A DNA stretch of 54,754 bases from DYGX01 sp035325905 (GTDB lineage: Bacteria; Chloroflexota; Anaerolineae; Aggregatilineales; Aggregatilineaceae): NCBI GenBank assembly GCA_035325905.1, contig DAOKYY010000019.1, positions 1 to 54,754 of the forward strand, written 5' to 3'. Numbering within the stretch: position 1 is the stretch's first letter; each line of letters starts with the position of its first letter. Positions 8,995 through 16,623 of the stretch are shown in pieces. Position numbers and translations under genes: made by a program. The notes under the pieces are model-generated. The model did not search any database. It was not told where the DNA came from and saw nothing but the letters and a program-made list of their open reading frames with translations.

Positions 8995-10056
8995 ATGGCG
9001 AACGAGAAACTGTCCTTTACCCTGACGACGAGCAAGCCCCAGCCCGCCGGTGAAAAAGCGCCGCGTGGCGCGCTGCAAAAGGAAAAGGTGATCATCATCG
9101 GCTCCGGCCCCGCCGGGCTGACTGCCGCGCTCTACACGGCGCGCGCGCAGCTTCATCCGCTGGTGATCGCCGGGCACGAGCTGGGCGGCCAGGTGTCGCT
9201 GACCTACGAGATCGAGAACTACCCCGGCTTCCCGGAGCCGATGACCGGCCAGGAGCTGGTCGAGCGCATGAAGTCGCAGGCCGAGCGCTTCGGGGCACGG
9301 ATCAACCTGTTCAGCGCGGTGACTGAGGTCGACTTCAGCCGCCAGAGCGGGCCGTTTTACCTCAAAACCGACGACGGCAACGAGTATGAGGCCGAAGCCG
9401 TGATCGTCAGCGCGGGCGCGACGCACCGGCACCTGAACGTCCCCGGCGAGAAGGAGTTCACCGGCAACGGCGTGAGCTATTGTGCGACGTGCGACGGCTT
9501 CTTCTTCCGCGACAAGGACGTCGTGGTCGTGGGCGGCGGCGACAGCGCGCTCGAAGAGGCGCTCTTCCTGACCCGCTTCGCGCGCCGGGTGTCGATCGTG
9601 CACCGCCGCGACGAGCTGCGCGCTGGCAAGACGCTCCAGAAGCGCGCCTTCGCCAACGACAGGATCGAGTTCATCTGGAATACGGTCGTCGAGAGCATCA
9701 ACGGCGAGCGCAACGTCCGGTCCGTGACCCTGCGCGATGTGCTGACCGGGGAGACGCGCGAATTCGCCACTGATGGCGTCTTCATCTTCATCGGTCACGA
9801 CCCGAACAGCGATATCTACGCGGGCCAGCTGGAGCGCGACGCGTTCGGCTACGTCATCACCGACCGCGAGATGCGAACCTCGGTCGAGGGCGTGTTCGCC
9901 GCAGGAGAGATTCAGGACCGCCTGTTCCGCCAGGTTGGGACCTCGGTCGGGCAAGGGACCGCCGCCGCGATGTCGCTTGAGCGTTGGCTGGCGGAGCGCG
10001 ACGCCGAGCGCGAGGCCGAGCCTGCCGCCGACCAGGAAGCGCCGGTCGCGGGATAG
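8995..10056 (+). CDS. trxB: Thioredoxin reductase
   Basis: FAD/NADPH enzyme that reduces thioredoxin in the cytoplasm. The FAD-binding GSGPAG is at ~36-41, the redox-active CATC at 163-166, the NADPH site VVGGGDSALEE follows at ~177, and a C-terminal FAD motif (GVFAAGEIQD) completes the fold. At 353 residues it is slightly longer than usual because of a ~28-residue N-terminal extension and an acidic, alanine-rich tail after the conserved C-terminus. The ATG has GAGAGG upstream. No thioredoxin gene is present in the window. Confidence 0.95.
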   Translation: MANEKLSFTLTTSKPQPAGEKAPRGALQKEKVIIIGSGPAGLTAALYTARAQLHPLVIAGHELGGQVSLTYEIENYPGFPEPMTGQELVERMKSQAERFGARINLFSAVTEVDFSRQSGPFYLKTDDGNEYEAEAVIVSAGATHRHLNVPGEKEFTGNGVSYCATCDGFFFRDKDVVVVGGGDSALEEALFLTRFARRVSIVHRRDELRAGKTLQKRAFANDRIEFIWNTVVESINGERNVRSVTLRDVLTGETREFATDGVFIFIGHDPNSDIYAGQLERDAFGYVITDREMRTSVEGVFAAGEIQDRLFRQVGTSVGQGTAAAMSLERWLAERDAEREAEPAADQEAPVAG

Positions 10057-10088
10057 GACCTGACCCGGAGACCCTTGTCCACAAGCTT

Positions 10089-10129
10089 CGAGGCGCGCTC
10101 CCCCTGCACGGGAGCGCGCCTCGTTTTTT
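10089..10129 (+). terminator. Intrinsic terminator after trxB
   Basis: Perfect 14-bp stem (10089-10102 with 10110-10123), 7-nt loop and T6 tract. It separates trxB from the amylase gene. Confidence 0.95.
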
Positions 10130-10223
10130 GTCCGCGCCCGGCGCAAGGGCTGTTAGTCTGGTCAGGCGGCGCGAGTTCCGTTATGCTCTGTCTGCGGATC
10201 GGTCACTCCACAAGGAAGGCGAC

Positions 10224-11768
10224 ATGGCAGCGCAGGCGTGGCGCGCGAACCCGCTGCTCTACGAGATCAACACCTGGACCTGGCTCTACGGGCTGAGCGA
10301 GCGTTACCAGCGGCGCGTGACGCTCGGCAGCGTGCCGGACGACACGCTCGACGCGCTGGCAGGCTGGGGCCTGGACGCGATCTGGCTGATGGGCGTCTGG
10401 GAGCGCAGCCCCGCCAGCCGCAAGATCGCCAGCGAGCACCCCGATCTGCAAGCGGAGTATCGCCGCGCCCTGCCCGACTTCCAGCCCGGCGACATCAGCG
10501 GCTCGCCCTATGCCATCCGCAGCTATGAAGTCGACGCTTATCTTGGCGGGCGCGACGAGCTGGCCGCGCTCCGCGAGCGGCTGGCGGGGCGCAACCTGCG
10601 CCTGATCCTCGATTTTGTGCCGAACCACACCAGCCACGACGCGCTCTGGCTGGCGACGCATCCCGAATACTACTTGCACGGCACCGAGCGCGAGCTGAGC
10701 GCGCAGCCCGATCACTTCTTCCGCTATCCTACCGCCGCCGGAGACATCGTCTTCGCCAACGGGCGCGACCCATACTACCCGGCCTGGACCGACACCGCGC
10801 AGCTCAACCCCTTCAGCCCGCAGCTTCGCCAGCAGGCGATCGCGACCCTGCGCGATATCGCGACCCAGTGCGACGGCGTGCGCTGCGACATGGCGATGCT
10901 CGTTACGAGCGAGATCGTCGTCCAGACCTGGGGAGCGCGCGCCGGGGACCCGCCCGCCGAGGATTACTGGCGCGAGGTCATCCCGGCGGTCAAGGCGGAT
11001 AACCCCGATTTCCTGTTCATCAGCGAAGTCTACTGGGACCTTGAGTGGGAGCTTCAGCAGCAGGGCTTCGATTACACCTACGACAAAGAACTATACAACC
11101 GGCTGCACCACGCGCCGGTATCCGAGATCCGCGCGCATCTTCAGGCGGACCTGGCGTACCAGAACAAGCTGGTGCGGATGACCGAGAACCACGACGAGGC
11201 CCGCGCCGCCGCCGCGCTCGGCGTCCCGCGCTCGCTGGCCGCCGCCGCGCTGATCACGACGCTGCCCGGTGCGACCCTGCTGCACGAGGGGCAGTTCCAG
11301 GGGCACCGCGTCAAGCTACCGGTGCAGCTTCGGCGCCGCCCGCACGAGAACGATCAGCCCGCAGTCGAGGCGTTCTACCGCGCTCTGCTGCGCGAAGCGA
11401 CTGAGCCGATCTATCACGGGGGAGATTGGGCGCTGCGCGCAGTGGAGCCTACGACTGCCGGTGACGTGGCGCACGCCAGCCTGATCGCCTACACCTGGCG
11501 CCTGGGCGACGAGCGCCGCGTGGTGGCAATCAATTACTCCGACGCGCCAGCGCGCGGCGTCATCCGCCTGCCGGATTTCGCCCTGGAGGGGCAGAACTGG
11601 ACCGTGCGCGACATTCTGGAGCGCGCCAGCACGGCCGGGGCGGGGGCGGAGCTGGCGCAGCGCGGCCTGGTGCTCGAGCTGGCGCCGTGGCAGGCGGCGA
11701 TCTTCGCGCTGGTGCCGCGCCGCGCCTCTGTGCCGGCCCCGCAAGGCGACGCTCAGCGGCCCACGTAA
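10224..11768 (+). CDS. GH13-family alpha-amylase/glucanotransferase-like enzyme
   Basis: 514 residues from the ATG at 10224, which has AAGGAAGG upstream; the same open frame extends 240 bp further but runs through the trxB end and terminator. The four GH13 regions are present: DFVPNHTS (D130), RCDMAM (nucleophile D222), ISEVYWD (acid/base E268) and ENHDEAR (D324). A beta-sandwich C-terminal domain follows. There is no signal peptide, so it should act on alpha-glucans in the cytoplasm. Subfamily and exact substrate are unclear. Its 3' end overlaps the convergent kinase-like gene by 16 bp. Confidence 0.88.
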   Translation: MAAQAWRANPLLYEINTWTWLYGLSERYQRRVTLGSVPDDTLDALAGWGLDAIWLMGVWERSPASRKIASEHPDLQAEYRRALPDFQPGDISGSPYAIRSYEVDAYLGGRDELAALRERLAGRNLRLILDFVPNHTSHDALWLATHPEYYLHGTERELSAQPDHFFRYPTAAGDIVFANGRDPYYPAWTDTAQLNPFSPQLRQQAIATLRDIATQCDGVRCDMAMLVTSEIVVQTWGARAGDPPAEDYWREVIPAVKADNPDFLFISEVYWDLEWELQQQGFDYTYDKELYNRLHHAPVSEIRAHLQADLAYQNKLVRMTENHDEARAAAALGVPRSLAAAALITTLPGATLLHEGQFQGHRVKLPVQLRRRPHENDQPAVEAFYRALLREATEPIYHGGDWALRAVEPTTAGDVAHASLIAYTWRLGDERRVVAINYSDAPARGVIRLPDFALEGQNWTVRDILERASTAGAGAELAQRGLVLELAPWQAAIFALVPRRASVPAPQGDAQRPT

Positions 11769-12637
11769 CGCGCCGCCAGCGCGTCCACCCGCCCGCCGTA
11801 GCTCTCGCCGAACAGGTTGAGGTGCGCCAGGATGTAGTACAACTGGTAGAGCGGCTGGCGGTCCTCATAGCCGGGATCGAGCGGGTAGGCGGCAGCGTAG
11901 GCGTCGTAAAAGCGGCGCGAGAAGCCGCCGAACAGCGCCGACATCGCCAGGTCCATTTCACGGTGCCCGTAATACACCGCCGGGTCGATCAGCACCGCCG
12001 CGCCGCGCTCGTCGATCAGGTAGTTGCCGCCCCACAGGTCGCCGTGCAGCAGCGCGGGACGGATCGCGGTGTCGTCCAGCAGGTCCGGCAGGCGTTCTAT
12101 CAGGCGGGTCAGCAAGTCCTCGCGACGCGGCGGCAGCAGGCCGCGCTCGCGCGCCAGCCGCATCTGCGGGTGGATGCGCTGGTCGCGGTAGAACGCGCTC
12201 CACGCCGGATCGGGCGCGTTCGGCTGCGGCAGGCGCCCGATGAAGTTGTCGCGGTCCAGCCCGTGCTGGGACGCGGTGTGACGGTGCAACGCCGCCAGCC
12301 GCGCGCCAAAATCGGCCATCGTCGCGTCCGCCGCGCGCCCGCCATCCGTCTCGATCCACTCCAGCGCCAGATACGCCGGGCACGCGCCCCGCGCCTCGCC
12401 CACCGCGATCACTGCCGGAACGCGGATCTCGCCCGCTTCGCCCAGCCGCCGCAGGCCATCCGCCTCGGCCGGGAACATCGCCGGGGGCGCCTGGTGGCTC
12501 CACTTGACGAAAAATCGCGCGCCGTTCACCATGATACGCGCGGCGTGGTTGATGTCGCCGCCGTGCACCGGCTGCCCGCCTTCGACCGGCCCACCCAGGC
12601 GCTCGGCGAGCGCGGCGCGCAGCGCCTCCGGGATCAT
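11753..12637 (-). CDS. Fructosamine kinase / ketosamine-3-kinase family protein
   Basis: 294 residues from ATG 12637 (a GTG one codon earlier is possible). It is a kinase-like fold with a lysine in FFVKWSHQ, the catalytic LLHGDLWGGN loop and IDPAVYYGHRE as the metal-binding segment, all characteristic of the FN3K family. These enzymes phosphorylate sugar adducts on proteins or metabolites so that the adducts break down (deglycation). It lies 5 bp downstream of a low-molecular-weight phosphatase gene, the same pairing as seen with yniA-like genes in other bacteria; this suggests a shared protein-damage-repair role, which is inference. Confidence 0.88.
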   Translation of the reverse strand: MIPEALRAALAERLGGPVEGGQPVHGGDINHAARIMVNGARFFVKWSHQAPPAMFPAEADGLRRLGEAGEIRVPAVIAVGEARGACPAYLALEWIETDGGRAADATMADFGARLAALHRHTASQHGLDRDNFIGRLPQPNAPDPAWSAFYRDQRIHPQMRLARERGLLPPRREDLLTRLIERLPDLLDDTAIRPALLHGDLWGGNYLIDERGAAVLIDPAVYYGHREMDLAMSALFGGFSRRFYDAYAAAYPLDPGYEDRQPLYQLYYILAHLNLFGESYGGRVDALAARYVGR

Positions 12638-12642
12638 CACGG

Positions 12643-13113
12643 CTACAACCCCTCTGCGCGGCGGATGTGTTCCAGCAGCCCCGCTGCGCCCTGCCGCACC
12701 AGCGCGTACACTTCGTCGAAGCGCCCGTCGTACCAGGGATCGGGCACCTCGCGGACCGGCGCCTGCGGCGCGAAATCGAGAAAGCGCGCCAGCTTGGCGT
12801 CGCTGCCGGCTGGCATCATGCGCTCCAGGTCGTCGAAGTTTTCGTTGTCCATCGCCAGGATGTAGTCAAAGCGCCGGAAGTCGTCGCGCTCGACCTGCCG
12901 CGCTCGCCCGTCGTAGGGGATGTTGTGGCGCGCCAGGACCTCTCGCGTGCCCCGGTGGGCGCGCTCGCCGATATGCCAGCTGCCTGTCCCGGCGGAATCG
13001 ACCTCGATCGCGTGGCTCAGCCCCGCCTCGTCCACCATGTGCTGAAACACCGCCTCGGCCATCGGCGAGCGGCAGATATTGCCCAGGCAGACGAAGAGTA
13101 CTCGAACCGTCAT
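12643..13113 (-). CDS. Low-molecular-weight protein-tyrosine-phosphatase family
   Basis: 156 residues, the normal length for the family. The P-loop VCLGNICRSP near the N-terminus gives the nucleophile C9 and the phosphate-binding R15, and DPWYDG near 122 provides the general acid. It hydrolyses phosphotyrosine or small phosphoesters in the cytoplasm. It is upstream of and nearly abuts the fructosamine-kinase gene, so the two are probably cotranslated; it could dephosphorylate ketosamine-derived products or arginine/tyrosine phosphates. No tyrosine kinase is in the window. Confidence 0.93.
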   Translation of the reverse strand: MTVRVLFVCLGNICRSPMAEAVFQHMVDEAGLSHAIEVDSAGTGSWHIGERAHRGTREVLARHNIPYDGRARQVERDDFRRFDYILAMDNENFDDLERMMPAGSDAKLARFLDFAPQAPVREVPDPWYDGRFDEVYALVRQGAAGLLEHIRRAEGL

Positions 13114-13172
13114 ACGGCGTGCTCCTGCGTGTTATCGGCTAACGGCATCACAGCCTCTCAAGGTTTATTCGC

Positions 13173-13688
13173 TCAGTACACGAACGGAATCAGCTTGCGC
13201 ACGCGGCGCTGGTAGGCGCGGTAGCCGGGAAAGGCGCGCGCCAGCCAGCGCTCTTCGCGCCGCGATTTAGCGTCGAAAAACACCAGCAGAACGAGCGCGA
13301 TCAGCAGCGTGATCGGGCTGCGAAACAGCAGCGCCCAGCCGATCGCGCCGAGAATGACGCCGCTGTAAATCGGGTGGCGCACCAGCGTGTACGGCCCGCG
13401 CTCGACCAGCGCCGCGCCCGCTTTGGGATGCGGCAGGATCGAGAGGTTGCTGCCCAGCGCCAGCAGCCCGGCCAGCGCCAGCACGCCGCCGCTCGTCAAC
13501 AACGCCAGCCCGGCCCCGATCAGCGCGATCCGCAGCCCGGCGGGCAGATCGAGCGCCACGTCCGGCAGCAGCGGCCCCATGCCGACCAGCGCGAATAGCG
13601 CGATCTGGGCGATGACGTACCACTCGCCGCGCGTGTTCTTCCACCAGGGGAGGGCGCGCGAACCGTTCGGAAGCTCGGAATCGGGCAT
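13173..13688 (-). CDS. ICMT/PEMT-type integral membrane methyltransferase family
   Basis: 171 residues from the ATG at 13688 (GTG at 13724 is the alternative). It has four hydrophobic segments, then RGPYTLVRHPIYSG and SRREERWLARAFPGY, the SAM-binding signature shared by isoprenylcysteine carboxyl methyltransferases and phospholipid methyltransferases. It probably methylates a small lipid or thiol at the membrane; bacterial members rarely have a known substrate. It is first in a minus-strand run with the phosphatase and kinase-like genes, 59 bp ahead of the phosphatase. Confidence 0.8.
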   Translation of the reverse strand: MPDSELPNGSRALPWWKNTRGEWYVIAQIALFALVGMGPLLPDVALDLPAGLRIALIGAGLALLTSGGVLALAGLLALGSNLSILPHPKAGAALVERGPYTLVRHPIYSGVILGAIGWALLFRSPITLLIALVLLVFFDAKSRREERWLARAFPGYRAYQRRVRKLIPFVY

Positions 13689-13863
13689 CGTGTGCGCTGG
13701 CTCCTGACAGACTGGCTGCTCCACCCCTCTGATTCTAACAGGACCGCCTCGCCGCCGGTAACGCCTATAGCTAACCGCGCGACGGGTCTTCTGCTATAGT
13801 AGATTTATGACGGGTGCAGACATCAGAGCGCCGTGCTCAGCCCGTCGGTCGAGAGAAGAAGTG

Positions 13864-14586
13864 ATGGGACACGGCATGAACACCCAACCTGATTTTGCCG
13901 GCATGCGCGAGCGTATGGTGCGCGAGCAGCTTCTGGGGCGCGACATCACCGACCCGCGCGTGCTGGAAGCGATGCGCCGCGTGCCGCGCCACCTGTTCGT
14001 CCCGCCTGAGCTGCAAGCTGCCGCCTACCGCGATACGCCGCTGCCGATCGGCAGCAACCAGACGATCTCGCAGCCGTACATCGTCGCGATTATGACGCAA
14101 CTGCTGGAGCTTCAGCCTGAGAGCGTCGTGCTGGAGATCGGCACCGGCAGCGGTTATCAGACCGCCGTGCTGTGCGAGCTGGCGAAGTTCGTCTACAGCC
14201 TGGAGCGTTACCCGCGCCTGGCCGAGCGCGCCGGAGAGGTGCTGGACAGCCTGGGCTACGAGAACGTCGAACTGCACATTGGGGATGGCAGCCAGGGCTT
14301 GCCCGATATGGCGCCCTTCGACGCGATCCTGGTCACTGCCGCCGCCCCGGTCATCCCTGGGCCGCTGCGCGCGCAGCTCGCCGATGGCGGGCGGCTGGTG
14401 CTGCCGATCGGCGACGACCAATCGCAGATGCTAGAGCGCGTGCGGCGTATCGGGGACAAGTGGAAGATCGAGGAACAAATTCCGGTGATGTTCGTGCCGC
14501 TGTACGGGCAGCATGGCTTCCAGCCGCCCGACGATCCGGGCCTGGATCAGGACGCGCCGTCGATCCCGGACGAGGACGAGGGCTGA
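13864..14586 (+). CDS. pcm: Protein-L-isoaspartate O-methyltransferase
   Basis: 240 residues from ATG 13864; an in-frame ATG four codons later is an alternative. The repair enzyme methylates isoaspartyl residues in aged proteins, using SAM. MVREQL..DPRVLEAMRRVPRH, the SNQTISQPYIVA substrate loop, and the SAM motif VLEIGTGSGYQ are all present, followed by VTAAAPVIP. An acidic C-terminal tail (QDAPSIPDEDEG) is extra. A TATAGT at 13793 may be its -10 box. Its neighbours are the likely deglycation kinase and a sirtuin, so this stretch is rich in protein-modification enzymes. Confidence 0.94.
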   Translation: MGHGMNTQPDFAGMRERMVREQLLGRDITDPRVLEAMRRVPRHLFVPPELQAAAYRDTPLPIGSNQTISQPYIVAIMTQLLELQPESVVLEIGTGSGYQTAVLCELAKFVYSLERYPRLAERAGEVLDSLGYENVELHIGDGSQGLPDMAPFDAILVTAAAPVIPGPLRAQLADGGRLVLPIGDDQSQMLERVRRIGDKWKIEEQIPVMFVPLYGQHGFQPPDDPGLDQDAPSIPDEDEG

Positions 14587-14592
14587 CGCCCG

Positions 14593-15471
14593 CTAGCGCG
14601 CGGCGTCGAGCCGGGCGAGATAGTCGCGCGCGAAGCCGCCGCCATCCGTCCCCACGATCACCCCCGCCAGCTTGCTGACTTTTAGCTCTCCGAAATGCCG
14701 GATCAGGCGCGTGATCTGCTTCTCCAGCATGGTCATCAACTCGGCCCACGACACGCCTACCGGAAGCTCCGCTTCGCGCAGAGACCGCATGCTGTTGAGA
14801 TATTCGAGCACCGGGTCGACTTCCGGGAAGTAGAGCGCGCTCGGCAGATCGTAGCGCGCCACCGCGCGGAAATGGCGGCCCAGCAGCATCGGACCGCGCT
14901 CCAACGAGAAGTCGCCGCCGATTCTGGCCCCGACGCGCGGGTGGCCGAGCAGCGCGCATGAGCGCCGCACGAGCGTATCCAGCTCCGGCAGGTTGTCCTG
15001 GCTGTTGGTTCCGGCGACCAGCACGCCATCCGGGCGCAGCACGCGACGGATTTCGGCCAGCGCGCCCGCCAGATCGCCGACGTGATAGAGCATGTGGTTC
15101 GCCAGCACCACGTCAAAGGTCGCGTCGGCGAATGGAAGGCGCTGCACGTCGAGATTGATCACCGCGAAGCGCTCGGCGGCGGGGGCCTGGCGCGCCTGGC
15201 GGGCCATCCCGAACGAGAGATCGCCGGCGACCAGGCGCCCGCGCGGCGCGCGCTCGGCAATCCCCTTAAAGTATGTGCCGGGGCCGCAGCCGACATCTAG
15301 CACCCACTCGTCGCCGGTCCACTGGATAGTGTCGAGCACCCACTGCTGAAAATCAATCGAGGGGCGGGTGTATTGCTCGTGAATGCGGTAGCGGACCGCA
15401 AGATGCTCGTCCGTAGCGTACGCTACGGTGGTCAGGGTATCGCGGTCGGTGCGAGGGTCGGCAGAACTCAT
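14593..15471 (-). CDS. Class I SAM-dependent methyltransferase
   Basis: 292 residues starting at MSSADPRTDR; the open frame goes 111 codons further but crosses the promoter at 15558-15586. Motif I is WVLDVGCGPGTYFKGIAE, followed by an acidic residue in LVAGDLSFGMARQA, then FDVVLANHMLYHV and the RRVLRPDGVLVAGT motif, typical of the Methyltransf_11 family. Substrate is unknown. It converges on pcm with 6 bp between the genes and is divergent from the sirtuin gene. Confidence 0.85.
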   Translation of the reverse strand: MSSADPRTDRDTLTTVAYATDEHLAVRYRIHEQYTRPSIDFQQWVLDTIQWTGDEWVLDVGCGPGTYFKGIAERAPRGRLVAGDLSFGMARQARQAPAAERFAVINLDVQRLPFADATFDVVLANHMLYHVGDLAGALAEIRRVLRPDGVLVAGTNSQDNLPELDTLVRRSCALLGHPRVGARIGGDFSLERGPMLLGRHFRAVARYDLPSALYFPEVDPVLEYLNSMRSLREAELPVGVSWAELMTMLEKQITRLIRHFGELKVSKLAGVIVGTDGGGFARDYLARLDAAR

Positions 15472-15557
15472 GACGATGTCCGTTCGCGTGCAGGCGCCGG
15501 TCACAGGGAGCCGCCCGCCTGCGCTCACCTGCGACCATCTGGGTTGGAGTTGCTTTA

Positions 15558-15586
15558 AGTGTATCACGGCCCCAGACGCGCACCAA
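15558..15586 (-). promoter_or_regulatory. Predicted promoter for the SAM methyltransferase
   Basis: On the minus strand, TTGGTG (15581-15586) is 17 bp from TACACT (15558-15563). It is back to back with the sirtuin promoter, 37 bp away. Confidence 0.55.
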
Positions 15587-15622
15587 TGGCCCGGCTCGTA
15601 GACAAGCCACGCGTGGCGGGGT

Positions 15623-15651
15623 TTGACAGCGCCGTCCGCGCAGTGCAGAAT
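15623..15651 (+). promoter_or_regulatory. Predicted promoter for the sirtuin gene
   Basis: TTGACA (15623-15628), 17-bp spacer, CAGAAT (15646-15651). A start near 15658 gives a ~30-nt leader before the GTG at 15689, which rules out the longer upstream reading of the ORF. Confidence 0.65.
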
Positions 15652-15688
15652 GGGCGAGCGTCGCCAGCCCGCAGGAGACCATGCGCCC

Positions 15689-16486
15689 GTGACTGCTTTT
15701 GAACCGCTTTCCCCGGACAACCTGTACGCCGCCGCGCGCGCCCTGCGTGCCAGCCGTTCGCCGGTCGTGCTGACCGGCGCGGGCATCTCGCACGAAAGCG
15801 GCATCCCGACCTTTCGCGACGCGCTGACCGGGCTGTGGGCGCGCTATGACCCGCAGCAGCTCGCCACGCCGGGCGCTTTCCGGCGCGATCCGAAGCTGGT
15901 CTGGGACTGGTACGAGTTCCGGCGTGAGCTGATCGCCGCCGCGCAGCCCAACCCCGGCCACACCGCGATCGCCGCGCTGGAAAGGCTGCTGCCCGGCCTG
16001 GTCGTGATCACGCAGAACGTCGACGGCCTGCACCACGCCGCCGGCAGCCGCGACATCATCGCGCTGCATGGCGACATCCGCCGCAACAAATGCTTCGCGG
16101 ACTGCCGGGGAAATCCGACGCCGGTTGACATCAGCGGGTTGGAGTGGGACGGCGCTGCCGGCCCGCCGCGCTGCCCGCACTGCGGCGCGTATGTCCGGCC
16201 AGACGTGGTGTGGTTCGAGGAGAGCCTGCCGCCTGCCGCGCTGGCGCGCGCTTTCCGGCTGTGCGAGCAGGCTGATGTCGCGCTGGTGGCCGGCACGTCC
16301 GGCGTGGTGTATCCCGCCGCCAGCCTGCCGTTTGTGGCGAAGGATCACGGCGCGCGGGTGATCGAGGTCAACCCCACGCCGAGCGCGATCACGCCGAGCG
16401 CGGACTGGTATTTCGCGGGGCCGTCGGGCGAAGTCCTGCCCCGGCTGGTCGCCGCCGTCGAGGAGCTTGGCCCGGATGCGGGCTAG
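15689..16486 (+). CDS. cobB: NAD-dependent protein deacylase, sirtuin (SIR2/CobB family)
   Basis: 265 residues from GTG 15689; GGAG lies upstream, and the nearby ATG at 15681 stops at once. It removes acyl groups from lysines using NAD. LTGAGIS and the zinc cysteines (KCFADC and RCPHC) are present, with TQNVDGLHHAAG, the catalytic HGDIRR and AGTSGVVYPAA. In the small-molecule channel the motif reads WYEFRREL; the tyrosine and arginine spaced three apart match class III sirtuins that prefer succinyl or malonyl lysine. So desuccinylase activity is likely, by inference from that motif. Confidence 0.93.
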   Translation: MTAFEPLSPDNLYAAARALRASRSPVVLTGAGISHESGIPTFRDALTGLWARYDPQQLATPGAFRRDPKLVWDWYEFRRELIAAAQPNPGHTAIAALERLLPGLVVITQNVDGLHHAAGSRDIIALHGDIRRNKCFADCRGNPTPVDISGLEWDGAAGPPRCPHCGAYVRPDVVWFEESLPPAALARAFRLCEQADVALVAGTSGVVYPAASLPFVAKDHGARVIEVNPTPSAITPSADWYFAGPSGEVLPRLVAAVEELGPDAG

Positions 16487-16623
16487 CAGGTCGCACGCGC
16501 GGCGCGCCCCGGTTTCTCACATCCCGCGCCGACCTGCTACAATTGGGCGCAGCGTATCGCCGCCGGGCGGCTCGATTTGCCGCGCCCGGCGACTCACGAC
16601 GCCACGCAGGAAGGAACGCAGGC

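Noticed and set aside
7137..9098. 653-residue version of the GT-C protein
   Set aside because: The extra 124 N-terminal residues are not membrane-protein-like and would overlap the trxB start; the ATG at 8726 fits better.
8917..10146. 409-residue minus-strand frame over trxB
   Set aside because: Shadow of trxB; no motif and no start context.
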